DNA of 64,000 nucleotides from Rhinocladiella similis (Eukaryota > Ascomycota > Eurotiomycetes > Chaetothyriales > Herpotrichiellaceae), in contig JAMRYE010000011.1 in NCBI GenBank assembly GCA_024082115.1, positions 186,001 to 250,000 on the forward strand. The letters are read 5' to 3'. The notes under the pieces are model-generated. The model made no database searches and was not told where the DNA came from. It saw only the letters and a program-made list of their open reading frames with translations. Positions within the stretch are counted from its first letter, which is position 1. Each line of letters opens with the position of its first letter. Below, piece after piece: positions 42,569 through 54,795 of the stretch. The translations under genes were made by a program, and so were the position numbers.

Positions 42569-44400
42569 TTTCAGCTGGGTGATTCGAACGTGATTGAACC
42601 GATCTGTGGTGCGCGACTGATTGCTGAGGGGCTGGTGACTGTACTGGCTAGTAGTCGTTCAAAAGCGAAGTCGCGACAGCTGATTTTGGGGCGGAAAACT
42701 AACGAGAGGACTGATTGTTGTGGACAAAGCACGAAAGCGAAATGTTTGTTCTATCCTTCGTCTACGTGGCAATATCACCAAGTGATTGCAGGTGAGGCAG
42801 ACTGAACAGACCGCCTACGATCACAACTGGAGTGAAGTCAAGCAGATCATTCTGGCAGTATCGCCAAATGCTCCGGACAGCCACCTGTAATGATAACCAG
42901 ACTAAGCAGGTGTTCTTTTCCCTTGTCCTGTCGACGACTGTCTGGGGTGTTGATCTCCTGGCCTGGCAGATCAAGTCAAGAGGCTCTCGCAATGGCAAGG
43001 CTTCGAGAAGCGATTCTCATGCGTTGAGCGATCCTGAGTGCGCAAACTGTCAATGTGAGACTGTTGGACCAAATTCAATTATGTGTCACCGCTGCCTCTC
43101 TCTTCTCTCAGCCCAACTTCGTCTTACAGATGGCTCCACGCAGGATCTTTTCATCAAGAATCTTCTCTCTGTCGCCGAAGAAATCTCGAAGGTTGTCTCC
43201 GTTTCTCCATGTTTCTATCGTCTTCACCTCATATGAGTCTAATCCCTTCACAATTAAGTGGTTATCGATCCGCAAATCGACTCAATTATCCTTCTACCAC
43301 AAAGACGAGATAAAAGGTACCAATGCACTGTTATGAGTGAGTTTGTGAAGGTAACATGAGAAAACCCATGTATTGAGAAAGAAGTGCATGGCCGTGCTCC
43401 GTCCTGATCTCGAACAGTTCTCTTGGGAGGGATTGTTCCCTCCAAAATTGATCATCATGATGGGACTTCTTCGAAACCGACAATGAAGCAGCTGAAACAG
43501 ACAAAAGATTGGTGGATAGCAGCAATCCTTATACTCTTGCACAAACCTCTGCGGCTTGTTCCCCTGCATTATTCCTGGCACAGATATATCGGTCTGTTAT
43601 GTCTTGTTGCTAAGTTCTCTCTAAGAGCTTCTATAGGGATTCGCAACTTGCAAACTTGGTAGGACACGGGGCGGCTCCCACCACCTCCACCTCCACCTCC
43701 ACCTCTACCGTCGAACGCTGGGAATCTTCGTTGGATGGAGCCACCTTGTTCCGAAGGGAAAGAAAGTCTGAAATATTTCCTAGGCCAAGTTTGACACAGA
43801 GGACTAAATGTTTCCTGCTTGTGCGAGGTCCTCCATGAGCAAATTTTCCACAGCAGCCCAGCTTCAAAACGCCAGTGCCACATGGTCCAATGGAGCCGGG
43901 GTCAGCGGTAATGCAAATATCTCACGAGGAAGCCAGTCTGTTCGCGCTCCGCTCTGTCCGATTTGTTCCCAGGGATACCCCAGGAGTCCATTCACGAAAT
44001 TTCAAAACACCAATCTCCATCGATATGGGGAGCCTGGGGTCCCCCGGCCTAGACCGCACAAACATACTGTCCTCCGTCGACTGATCTGTATTCGGCTGTG
44101 CTATACGTCTGCTTTCCCACGTTTGCCAAGGAAGTCCAGTGCTTAAAAGAAGCATTTTCCGCTGTTCAGGGATCTGCCAAGTCTTGCGCCGAGACTTCTG
44201 TCCCAAATCATATTGTCCCCTTCCGTGGCCTCTTTCCGCTCCTCTAATAACGCCCGAGGCTGATAGTACTCAGAGCACTAGCAGGGGTCGAGATATAAAA
44301 TGGGACCAGCAAACCATCAATGTAGCGACTTTGCCCAGAGGCTCTTTAAGCGGTTTGTACACTTTCTTTACCAAGCCGGACGCCTGACGAGTGAAGAACG
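42569..44400. other. Gene-poor region
   Basis: About 1.8 kb. A plus-strand frame at 42868-43236 (122 codons from its ATG) has a cysteine pattern but no known homology; see findings. A CCACCT repeat lies at 43677-43703. The last few hundred bases are presumably promoter of the permease. Confidence 0.45.
43677..43703. repeat. CCACCT short tandem repeat
   Basis: About four units of CCACCT. Frames across it give Gly or Thr/Ser runs that are repeat artefacts. Confidence 0.85.
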
Positions 44401-46147
44401 ATGTCCAGTACGCCACCTCCAACCATGGAACAGCAGGAGAAGGAGCTCGAACTGGCAGTGAGCCAGAAGGAGACTATTGACAACAATGGGATCGAATGGA
44501 CGGAGGAAGAGGAACTCAAGATGCGTTGGCAACTAGATCGGCGCATTGTTCCTTTATCATTCTTGTTCTATATGCTCTGCTTCGTTGACAGGTGAGCACC
44601 ACCTGCTTTAATCTCCAGAAGGACCGATATACTGACAATGAGCGTTTCAAGGACCAACATCGGGTTTGTATCCGCCTCTTGTTTGACGAACCAAGGCACG
44701 ACAAACTAACGGAATTGAAAGCAACGCCCGGATCTCAGGCATGGCTGAAGACTTGAATCTCAGTGGCTACCGATTCAATATTGCCTTGACCATCTTCTAC
44801 ATTTCATGCAAGTCTACCCATTGCTGTATGAAACACTGGAAGGAAGCATCTAACTAACTGGACTGCTCAGACGTGCTCGTGGAGATACCGTCGAACATAG
44901 TCCTGAAGATCATCGGAGGACGATACTACATCCCCACGCTCGTGTTCCTGTTCGGAGCCATCTCAGTTGCAACGGCGTTCGTGCAAAACTACGCAGGTCT
45001 GATCGCCTGCCGCTTCTTCCTTGGTCTGGTCGAGGGAGGCGTCGCCCCGGCCATTGTGTACTACATGTCCATCTTCTACCGTCGGACCGAGCTGGCCTTT
45101 CGCGTCACCATGTTCATCACGGGCGCATCGTAAGTCAACATCCAGGCAGACCTTGCGCAATGGTGCTTGGTTGAGGCTGACTGACCTCTTTCGCAACCTA
45201 GTATGGCAGGTGCTTTCGGCGGTCTCCTCGCGACCGCACTGACACTCATCCCACGCTGGGGCGCCTCATCAGCGCCCATCCACACATGGAGGAACATCTT
45301 CTTCTTCGAAGGGCTGGTCACGATGCTAGTCGCGTCACTGGGCATATTCCTCCTCCCCGACTCCCCTGGCACGGCTCGTTTCCTAACCGACAAGCACCGC
45401 CACATCGCCACGCAGCGCATCGCGGACGAATACAAGGAGGAATCCGACCAGAAAGTGCGCCCCCGCCACATCAAAAAGGCCATTTTGAGCATCAGCACCA
45501 ACTTCTCGGCCTTCATGTTCTTCTTCCTCAGCGTCAACCTCTCGTCCATCTCCCTGTTCCTGCCCACCATCCTGCGCGCGCTGGGGTACTCTGCAGTCCA
45601 GGCCCAGCTGCGCTCCGTCGCGCCCTACGTCTCGGCGTGTATCATCTCCATCGCCGTCTCGTGGTGCTCTGACAGGTTCCGCCGCCGCGGCGTGTTCATC
45701 GCCTCGGCCACGCTGCTGGGAATAGCCGGCTACGGGATCCTGATCGGCACAAAGAGCAATTCCGCAAAGTACGGCGCCGTGTTCGTGGCGGCCATGGGCG
45801 TCTTCGCAGCCGGCCCCGCGAGCGTGAGTTGGGGCGTCAACAACGCCGCCGGCACGAGCGTGAGGAGCGTCACGAGTGCGTACATCATTTCCCTTGGTAA
45901 CTGTGGCTCCATCGTCGCCACCTGGACCTACCTACCCGAGAGTGCGCCGCAGTATACCCTTGGCCACGCCCTGAACCTGGGTGCCTTGGCTTGTGCGTTT
46001 TTGCTCGCCGTCTCCGCCATCACGTATTACAAGTGGGAGAACACCAAGAGGGACAAAGGGGAGAGGGATCATCGGTTGGGCGGGATTACTGAGCAGGAGA
46101 AGAGGGATCTTGGCTCTTCACATCCGGCATTTAGATATATTCCCTGA
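44401..46147 (+). CDS. MFS permease, Dal5/anion:cation symporter type
   Basis: A five-exon gene: 44401-44591, 44652-44663, 44722-44807, 44871-45129 and 45202-46147, giving 497 residues. Exon 2 is only 12 nt; together with flanking exons it restores the family signature FVDRTNIGNARISGM in helix 1. The third intron begins GC (TCAT|gcaagt) and joins IFYIS-Y to VLVEIPSN. Further family marks are CRFFLGLVEGG, FLLPDSPGTARFL and NNAAGTSVRSVTSAY. The Dal5/Tna1 family imports carboxylates, vitamins, allantoate or other organic acids at the plasma membrane. Substrate unknown. Converges with the acyl-CoA synthetase gene (243 bp). Confidence 0.93.
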
Positions 46148-46390
46148 TCCGGGGTCGTTCATCGTCCACAATGAAAGGCTTTCCTGAGACGGCTTGAACT
46201 TGTAATTACCAGAACGCATTTAGATCGTACCATAACGTCATGCAAATCATTTACATTACTTCGTTCCTCGGTGCGGACGATCTCAGACACTTGATTCAAG
46301 TCTGAATACTCGACTTGTATATTTCCCTCGGCACCAATTTGCCCGGTCAGTCTAGATGAAGATGTGTCATGTCACATGAATTCCTCAGAA

Positions 46391-48413
46391 TCACAGCTTC
46401 ACCTTTCCAGCCTTCAACACGTCCCACTCCTTCTGGCAGAAGGGCTCGTACCGATCGCTATCAGGTCTCAGATAGAACACCCTCTCACCACCGATTTTCT
46501 CCGGATCTACGCCTTCCAGCCTGAGCACATGTTTCTGCTGCTTATTGTTCCCCGTCGCCATGACACTCGCCACGACCCGCAGGAACACAGGCACGGCGTA
46601 CTTGGGCAGACTCCCGCGGGCGTGCGCAGCTAGACTCTCCAGTACGGCATCACCAATGGGACTATCTGTCGTGACGTCCCTGAGTAGAACGGCCGCGCAC
46701 CCGGCTCGTCCTTCGTGGTTGGGAATCGCCACTCCATAGACATTCGCTTCGAGAATGTGAGGGTGCTGACCTAGGACTTCAGATACCTCTGCCGTGGACA
46801 CATTCTCACTTCGCCAGCGGAATGTGTCGCCTATTCGGTCGGAAAACCACAGGAGGCCATCCTTGTCGTACTTGACGACGTCGCCGCTGCGGAAATACGC
46901 GTCGCCTTTCATGTGCACGTCCCGCAAGATCTTCGAGTCGCTGGCCTTCTTGTTTCCAAAGTACCCTTGGAATTTGGCGCCGACGTCTTTCGGATCCTCA
47001 ATCTTGTACAGCAATTCACCTGGCTCGCCGCGGGGGACTTTGATGCAGAATCCAGTCTTGGGATCACGCCGGGGCGCTTCTATTGCCCAGTCGACTTCGA
47101 CGATTGACTGCGTGTGGTTCTGCACAGTCTGCAGGAGGAGGCCGGATTGGCCGATAGCTCCCGACGAAAAGGTGTTGCGAGACAAATTGAAGCTCGCTGA
47201 CACGCCTTCCGTGGCTCCGTAGAATTCAGCAATCGTTTCAACCCCGAATCGATCGCGGAATTTGTCCCACACGTCCGGCCGGCAGCCGTTACCGAACGCT
47301 AGCTTTACCTTGTGTTTTGTCCGGTCCTCTGGCTGAGGTGGAACGGCCAGTAGATACCGCAACGTTTCTCCAACGTATTGAATCTTGGTTGCTCCGGCTG
47401 CAGCGACCTCGTCCCAGAATTTGGTCGCCGAAAACTTGTGGGCTAGTACCAGCGTAGAACCAGAGATGAGACAGAGGTGAAAGCCCAGTTGGAAAGCTGA
47501 CGAGTGGTATAGAGGCATGGCCGTGTAGTATCTGTCGGGGTTAGATTTGGTGACTGAGCGCAAACCAATCCATCTCGCGATGAAACCTGAGCCCCAAGCA
47601 GTTCGGTCCCAGGGGACGATGGCGGCCTTGGGCAGGCCTGTGGTTCCTGAAGTGAAAATCAACACGCATGGCGAGCGGCCGATTGCCCCTGCGCGAGCCG
47701 AGTCTGGGGCTCGATAAGGCGGGAAGTATTCAAGAGAAGATTGCAACCCTGTCGTAAGAACGACTACATCAATGGGGAATGCATTGTTGCGAAAGTTCGG
47801 AGCCGCGAATGCTTCTCTTGCCTCCGACGTGAGAACCCTGGACTCGATTTCTGGATCGACAATGAGGAGTCTCGCGGTGGATGTCCTAACGCTGTGTATG
47901 AAGGGGCTAGAGGTCAGGTTGTAATTTATGAACGCCGGAAGAGCGCCCAGAGACCATATCGCCAGGATCAGGAAGACGAATTGGGGACTGTTCATGTAGT
48001 CGATGGCAATGATCTCCCCTGGAAGGACTTTGTGGACCGAGTGTAGCCATCCTGCGTATCTTAGAACGGTCGTGTATGTCTCCTTTAACGTACGTTTCTT
48101 TCCCTGGTATATGAGGAACAGCTTGTCGGCGACTGTTGGGTTGTTCGCGTGGTCTTCGAGAAGATAGAACGAGTTCGCGCGGTCTGCATCGACCCGCTTG
48201 ACGAAGGCTTTTTGCGCGGCGGCTAGATTCTTGATAATGTGCACATCGGGTGAGATCCTCCATCGTGCATTCAGGTAGGCAAGGCCAGCGAGGGCCGCAG
48301 GGACGGATAATACGGCGGTGGAAACTGATTGACGGCGGCATTAGATCCGGGGAAGCCACTAAGACAGCCCTTAGCTGAGCTACAGGGGAGGGTGCTGACT
48401 TACCATCCATCAT
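46391..48413 (-). CDS. FAT1-like very-long-chain acyl-CoA synthetase / fatty-acid transport protein
   Basis: A two-exon gene: a 10-nt exon 1 (48413-48404, ATG ATG GAT G), a 79-nt intron and 48324-46391; 647 residues. The N terminus becomes MMDVSTAVLSVPAALAGLAYL, a membrane segment typical of FATP/FAT1 proteins. Motifs are LIFTSGTTGLPKA (AMP/ATP binding), EFYGATEGV, the FATP region FRSGDVVKYDKDGLLWFSDR, and GDTFRWRSENVSTAEV, which is the VLACS/FATP signature. The family couples import and activation of long or very long chain acids. The terminal VKL is a weak PTS1 candidate, so a peroxisomal pool is possible. The tiny first exon is well supported by donor gtaagt, acceptor aatcag and phase. Confidence 0.92.
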
Positions 48414-48778
48414 TCCGGGAAACAATTAACTAACTGTTGCCAAAGCGAGCTTCACTGGGAGAAAATGGAAAGAAGAAGACAGGCTGACGGTGACGATGCA
48501 ACTGGACATCTGAATGCATAATGAGGAGCAGGATGTCGGCAATTCCGTCCAACTTGCACTTATACTTGTACGGCTTTTAGCGAAGGTCCAGGCTGCTTGA
48601 TGAGTTGTCTGCGCTTGTACGGAGAACATAGTGGCGATAAGGGCAACGCATCTGGCCCGCGAGCCGAGGCGTCGAGTCGACACATCTGCCACTGGTGATG
48701 GAGGGTTATGGAGTACGTATCTCAGTACTCGTGTGAGTACTTGTAGTAGCTGGCTTCACCGTACATACATGCATGAGC
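48414..48778. other. Intergenic
   Basis: 5' flank of the acyl-CoA synthetase and 3' flank of the sugar porter. Nothing supported. Confidence 0.5.
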
Positions 48779-50752
48779 CTAGGCTATGCTTGACCGTAGC
48801 ATACCAACATCCTCGACTCTCTCCTTGTGCCTACTTCCTTTCCCATCTTCACAGACAGGAATTTCCACGTTGCCTAGATCAATATGGGTATGCCTATCAC
48901 CGAAAAGAAGGCCAATCTCTTCCAGAGTTTTGCCTTTCGTCTCCGGCAGGATGATCCATAAAAGGGGAAGGATGACAACGAGAACCGAGAAGTAGATGAT
49001 CAGTAACCTAGCAGAAACATCAGTACCGAATCTCGACTTCGTGCTTCCCATCCGATTATCGAAGACTTACTTCCATTCTAGTGCCGCGTATGCACTCGGC
49101 GCACTCGTCAGCTGAAGTAGCAGTGCCGCAAAGTAGCTTGCAATAGCGATTGCCATTCCCTTGCCACGGACATTGTTGGGGAAAAGCTCCGCGCAGTAGA
49201 TGCTATGATGTACTGTCAATTCACCGTGTAACAGTGGTCAAAAGTTGAGCATAGGGACAACTCACTAACTGGTGGCGTCGACGAACGAGCCGTATGAGAG
49301 AATGTGCCAATACAAGAAGAATACACCTGCGATACCCGCAGATCGCGATCCTGTCTTAGCATACGTTGAGAGTGAGGCGCAGATGCCGATGACACCGATG
49401 CCTGAGAAGATCCAGCCCAGCTTCAGGGCGAGAACTCTTCCCATTCGATCGATGGTGAAAGCGCAAAAAGCGTTGCCAACCACGGCAACACAGGACCACA
49501 CCCCTGTGAGGACAAGTTGCATTACAATTCCGAAGCCGAGACCCGACAGCAAAATGGGATTGTACACTAGATGTTTCGTTTAGCTTTGTACGATTACTGG
49601 GATTAAATGTTCAGGTGGTTCATCTTGGGGACGTACGAGAGGCGATCAAGATGGCTGTCATTTGACTGCCAAACATGACGAAGAAACTGAGGAAGCTCCG
49701 TCGGCGATAAGACTTGATGGTCCACATCTGGATCCACGTGGTCTTGTTCCTTTCTTCATCTTCGTGCTGTTCCTTGATCTGGCGAAATTCTTGATGAGCA
49801 AAGGTATAACCCGGGTCGCTTTTGTCGGCGTGGAGTTTGGATAGAACGTGCAGTGCCTCGTCGTATCGTCCTTTGTTCATCACTGCTCACATTGTCAATC
49901 CTTTCTGCCCAGCTTAGATCCAAGGGGAGATCCACTCACACCAACGAGGAGACTCGGGCAGAAACCACACAACAAACCCCAGTGCCAGAGTAAAAAAGCA
50001 TTGTATAGCTAGAGGAAGTCGCCATTGAGCACCACCAGCATCGACAAAGTAGAAGCCGAGTCCACAAAAGCTGAGATTCTCTGTCAATACTTCTTCTGTG
50101 AAGACCACCACGAGTTTTGATCCACTTACTTGCAGAGCACAGTGCCAACCGCTACGAAGACACCGTGCAAGCCCACAGCGAAACCGCGGATGTTTGGTGG
50201 AGATATCTCGCTCGCATATATGGGGACAGCACAGAATAGGCCCCCTAAGGTTATCGTAAATCTCTGCATGGTTTATCTATCCTGTGGCAAGGGGCTTTGT
50301 ATATAACTTACCAATCCCGAGACCAGAGAGCAAGCGCGCGGCAATAAACATAGCCATGTTGATAGACCCAGCTTGTAGGGCACCGCCGATGCAAGCGACA
50401 AGGCAAGAGATGGAAATAGATGCTCGCCGGCCAAAGTAGTCGGTAATTTCTGATGAACCGATGGCTCCAATCATTCCCCCAGCAAAGAACACCCCGCTGA
50501 CAGCGCCGATGAGATCATTGGCATTGGGCAATGTATCAAGTTTCATGTATGCGCTGATGCATAGCCGTGAGCATCCATCAAAATTCGAGGATAAATGATA
50601 AATACGAATAGGTTATAGGGGACTTGCTTGAAAGACGGCTGCGCAAATGTCGTCGCCGGAATGACAACAGTATACGAGCCCACCGTGGACCCAAGACACG
50701 ACACCAATAACGACAGCCAGATGCTGAGTGAATTTCGAGACTTGGAAGACAT
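48779..50752 (-). CDS. MFS sugar-porter family transporter
   Basis: An eight-exon gene: 50752-50628, 50553-50312, 50244-50130, 50070-49940, 49882-49637, 49566-49266, 49202-49071 and 49007-48779, giving 506 residues. The first intron starts GC (CAA|gcaagt), the only donor that keeps frame into AYMKLDTLPNAN. Sugar-porter marks are FFAGGMIGAIG, DYFGRRASI, RLLSGLGIGG, PIYASEISPPNIRG, LPESPRWLMNKGRYDEA, ELFPNNVRGKG and LPETKGKTLEEI at the end of helix 12. Likely plasma-membrane H+ symport or facilitated uptake of a sugar, polyol or quinate-like compound. Divergent from the Zn2Cys6 gene 1.5 kb away. Confidence 0.9.
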
Positions 50753-52220
50753 GTTAGCGACTCAGCCAAAAGTCGAATCTTGATGAATGGCGCAAGGGAG
50801 CAGTCGAAAAGGGTCGAAGATGGGGTGAGGAAGCCCTCATATATACACACATTTGAAGAAATGAAGTTATGACTTTCCAGAGACCAATACTATCAAGTAA
50901 AAGGTCTAGGGCCACTATCCAGCTTTGCCACGAGCTGGAGAAGACGTCCTTTCCCCGTTCATCCCTCGCACAGGCATTTACGGGGTTGCGGGTGATAGCC
51001 ATTGCTTAGACTCTATCGCTTCGGGGAAACGGTCTAGGCCTTCGATTGTATTGCACAACGTCTTCTCGGCGGTAACCACTTCTCGGACCGATAAACATAG
51101 AGATCTCGATGTCAAGAGGACAAGCATGAAGGCCGATAGACAGGAGGTCGAACATGGTCAATACACATGCTCCTTGACCGAACTCGGCAAGTTTGACTAT
51201 CGAGAATGTCGTCTCCGATCAATCATTAGTTGGGTCCATCGTTCTTACTCTGCATTACGATCGTCGAATCAAGAGCATTGGCAAGACTCTTGCCCTGGGA
51301 AGGCGTATCCAGGATCCAAACAGACCTCTTACTCGGTCCTACGACGTTGTCGCCATGGCCCATAGGAGTCCAAAGCCTGACCTACCATGCAAGGTAGGGC
51401 TTCTGCCTTCAAAGATGATTTTGCTCGCCGAACCAATTCTTACCAAATGAATGATGGTACTAGAGCCATAATTCACCAATATCGATACGTATTGGTGTGA
51501 GGTTATCGTTCTCATCCACACTCAATACTCGTCGCGGATTGATTGGATCGGCGAATGACCAACAGCGCTGTCCGATTGGGTCGACCAACCCAGCTAGCAC
51601 TGTCCAATATCAAACAACGACTGCAAAGTGTGTCCCCGGTCGGACTCGATGCAAATCATAGACAATGTGGACTAACCAGATTGAAGAATACTAAACGTGT
51701 CGGGGCGGACGTCAGCTCTTGAAACTTCCTACGCCCAAGGTCCAAGTGTGTGTGCTGAGTTTCGTCACATTCTCCCCCCATTGACTCTCAATATGGTAGG
51801 TTGCCCTGTGGTGTGCGCCGGTGTTGACAGCGCGGGAAGCCAAGGAAGACGGCTTAAGATCATTCCACCCCCTTTCACGGCTTCGGCCTAACCTTGTGTC
51901 CGCCTACAAAGCCGCCAAGGTCTAGGGTTCTCAAGAAGATCACAGCAGCCAAGCCAGAGAATAGTTGTGTGAGGTGTGGCCTGTCATTCCTCCCTATCGC
52001 CGTCTACTTGTTTCCATCAGTCCTTCCATTACTTGTACGATCACCCCGCCGCTATACCCCACCCAACCCGCCACCTTTTTCCCAACCCACGTCGACGGCC
52101 GCCCCGCGTCACGTGGAGGCTCACCAGGCCAAGCCGTGAGTCTTGATAAAGTACACCGCAGCCTCGGAAAATGTTCGATTTGTTTCGCTGCCTGTCACCA
52201 TGATACCCTGGTGACGGAAG
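50753..52220. other. Intergenic, divergent promoter region
   Basis: Nearly 1.5 kb between the sugar porter and the third regulator. Frames at 50925-51365 and 51193-51450 (plus) begin without ATG and show no family resemblance. Presumed regulatory DNA. Confidence 0.4.
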
Positions 52221-54795
52221 ATGAAGGAGAATCCAGGAGCACCGCGCAAGATGCTGGCTCCGAAACCTCTCGTCGCTACACCAGCTACTCCCTCATTACC
52301 GGCGCAAGATAGAATGCACCACGACTTCACAAATCGACGACGTCCTGCAAAACCAAGGCCAGTTGCCTGCCAATCTTGTAGAAATGCCAAAGTACGTTCT
52401 CTTTGCAGTGTATCGTACGATGCTGCCTATATCTGCTAACGCGGCGGACGGAAAGCTGCGTTGCGCAGATTCAGCTGGAGGAACGCGACCTTGTCAACGA
52501 TGTCGACAGCTATCTAGGCCATGTCTAATAGACTCGCGCAGCAAGCGTGCCCGTAGGACGGTGTAAGTGATAGCTGTCTAAAAGGCGACCCTTCAATCAA
52601 ATTATCATGTTGATGTGTCTGACATTCCGCAGTGGTGGTGATTCGACCAAAGATCTGGATAAACAGCAACGACCAGATCCTACGGATCTCCTTTCTCTTG
52701 ACCTTGTGACATCGCAAGATACGGGGCAACACACTGGCACAGCTTCTATTGATGTCGAGACCTCTGCTCAAGCCCCAACACCGACACTTAGTCAAGCAAT
52801 CAACAGCCCTGGACAGCTCTCTAATTCACCGGAGCATTCGGTCTTTCATGATCTGGGAAGAAGTGTGACCATGGAACTTTCGTGTGAAACTCCTCAGATT
52901 CCTGGACAATATCACTGCACTGCGCAGCATTCGCGCAGCATCGAAACGGCCACCATAGAGCCGCTACGGATTCAACATCTCTTCAAAGAGTATGTATGTA
53001 CCTCTGGCAGTTATCACGATGTCATACTGAAGATTTGGCAAGGTTCTTCTCAGTCTACCACCCAGCTCTACCTGTTTTACAACCACCTTCTTCGGCAGAC
53101 GCAATCTATGACGTGTCACCTTTTCTATTCTGGGCCATAATCATGACTGCCTCCCGTCATGACCACGGCGATTTATCGTTCTCGCAGCCATTGGCAATAG
53201 GAGTTCGAAGCCTTCTATGGACAACAATTGCCAATCCACCTTACATCCTCCCGTCTCTACAAGCAATATGTATTCTCTGTGCCTGGCCATTCCCGGCTTC
53301 CTCAATGACGCAAGACATTACGTTTATGCTGGGTGGCATTCTGAAGACTGCTGCCTTGCAGGCTGGACTACATCAGCCAGATATGTATGCGCATTTCTCC
53401 CGTTCGAGATACTCCCTGCGCCCTGACGAGCTTCGTGAGGCTACCAGAGTATGGTGCTGCATATACATCGTCATCGAAAGGTATGTGACTCCGCGGCCCA
53501 TGGCCATCTTGTCTCTACCAGGCATAATCACAACCTGAAAGCGCCTCTCGCGTTTTGTTGTAGGGATCTCCTTTTTGAACTTCTTACCTTGCTGACCATC
53601 GTCATCTGAAGCCTCGCCATAACATCCGGGCACCTACCATATATCATCGCAGACCGGACCATTGAGCAGGCCTCGACCCCGTCAAATCCGTACCACCTCC
53701 CTTCAGCACTGCACCAGTCGATTGTGGTGCAGATGTTTTGTAACAAGGTTCATTCAGCAATGGGAGAGCTAGATCGGATGGCGACGACAGCGTGTCGACC
53801 CCAAAGAGCATCGTCACTGAAACTCTTGGAAGTCGACTTTCAAGAACTAGAACGTCGCCTGGCGCCGTCCAAGTCCCGTACGCAAACGCTGTCTGCTATC
53901 ATTGTGAGAAATGGGCTGATTGTTGCACATAGACCGAAATGATATAGCGCTGTTGTCGGCTGCATTTCAGCTACGAGGCTATTGGCTACTCGAGCCTCAA
54001 GAGTCGACGGATCGAAGAGCCGGCATCATTCGCGCCTTCGACAATGTCCTCGACCTGGTGTCCGAAATCGAGTCTGGCGACAATGGCACCCTTCCCATCA
54101 GATTTTCGGCATGGTCGGTCTATGTCACTTGCATTGCAGGTGCAGTCTACATTTCCAAAGTCGTCCATTCGGCCTATCGACCTTATATCGACGTGGATAG
54201 AGGAAAGCGCGCGTTCAATAGTTGCTTGCTTGTTTTGAAGCGATGCAGTATTGAGGATAACGACTTACCTGGACGGAGCACTAGATTGATGGCTCAAATC
54301 TGGAACATCTACCAGGGTCAATCTATCAAGCTGCGGAAGACTCCAACGCTTAGAATAGCCTCGAGAATGCTCTTCAGCATGGTCTACGACGCGCTCTGGG
54401 ACTGGCGAGAGAAGTATGGAGGATTGCCCTCTAATGGCGCGCCGTCTCTTCCGCCGCCATTCGTAACAACATCTCCTTGGACTGGGTCAGCGTCGACCGC
54501 CTCTGCTCAATCACCGGAAGCTTCCGCTCCAGATTCGCATACAGTCCATGAACCGAGCAAAAATACCTGCGATTCCTTACCTAGAATCCGAGATCCTCAA
54601 GCAGCGACAGGATCTCCGCCAGCTCTCGACTCCCTAGTTCACGACCTGCCCGCCAACGCTGTAGAAGAGCCAGCACTAACAGCCAGCGAAGATTTTAACA
54701 AATTATGGGATATTGGCTTCTTGAACCCCAACGCCTTAAGCTATAACGCAGCATTATGGGACTTCAATATGCCACCCACTGAAGCATCGTGGTAG
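52221..54795 (+). CDS. Zn2Cys6 transcription factor
   Basis: A six-exon gene: 52221-52391, 52456-52562, 52633-52989, 53043-53480, 53612-53877 and 53933-54795, giving 733 residues. The zinc cluster is split by intron 1 and restored as RPVACQSCRNAKLRC ... CQRC ... RPC, followed by a basic linker (SRSKRARRT). The regulatory domain reads HLFKEFFSVYHPALPVL, SPFLFWAIIMTASRH, FMLGGILKTAALQAGLH and RVWCCIYIVIESLAITSGHLPYI, like xylanolytic-activator-type middle domains. The C terminus is Ser/Pro/Ala-rich. Intron 4 (131 nt) is longer than the others. Likely nuclear activator; it sits between a sugar porter and the SDR pair, which are its most obvious candidate targets. Confidence 0.87.

Noticed and set aside
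50925..51450. Overlapping plus-strand frames in the sugar-porter/regulator intergenic region
   Set aside because: No ATG at their starts, no domain, and mutually overlapping in different frames.
53904..53932. 29-nt gtgaga...catag intron in the third regulator
   Set aside because: Too short; a 55-nt intron starting at 53878 (gtacgc) keeps frame and restores the domain.
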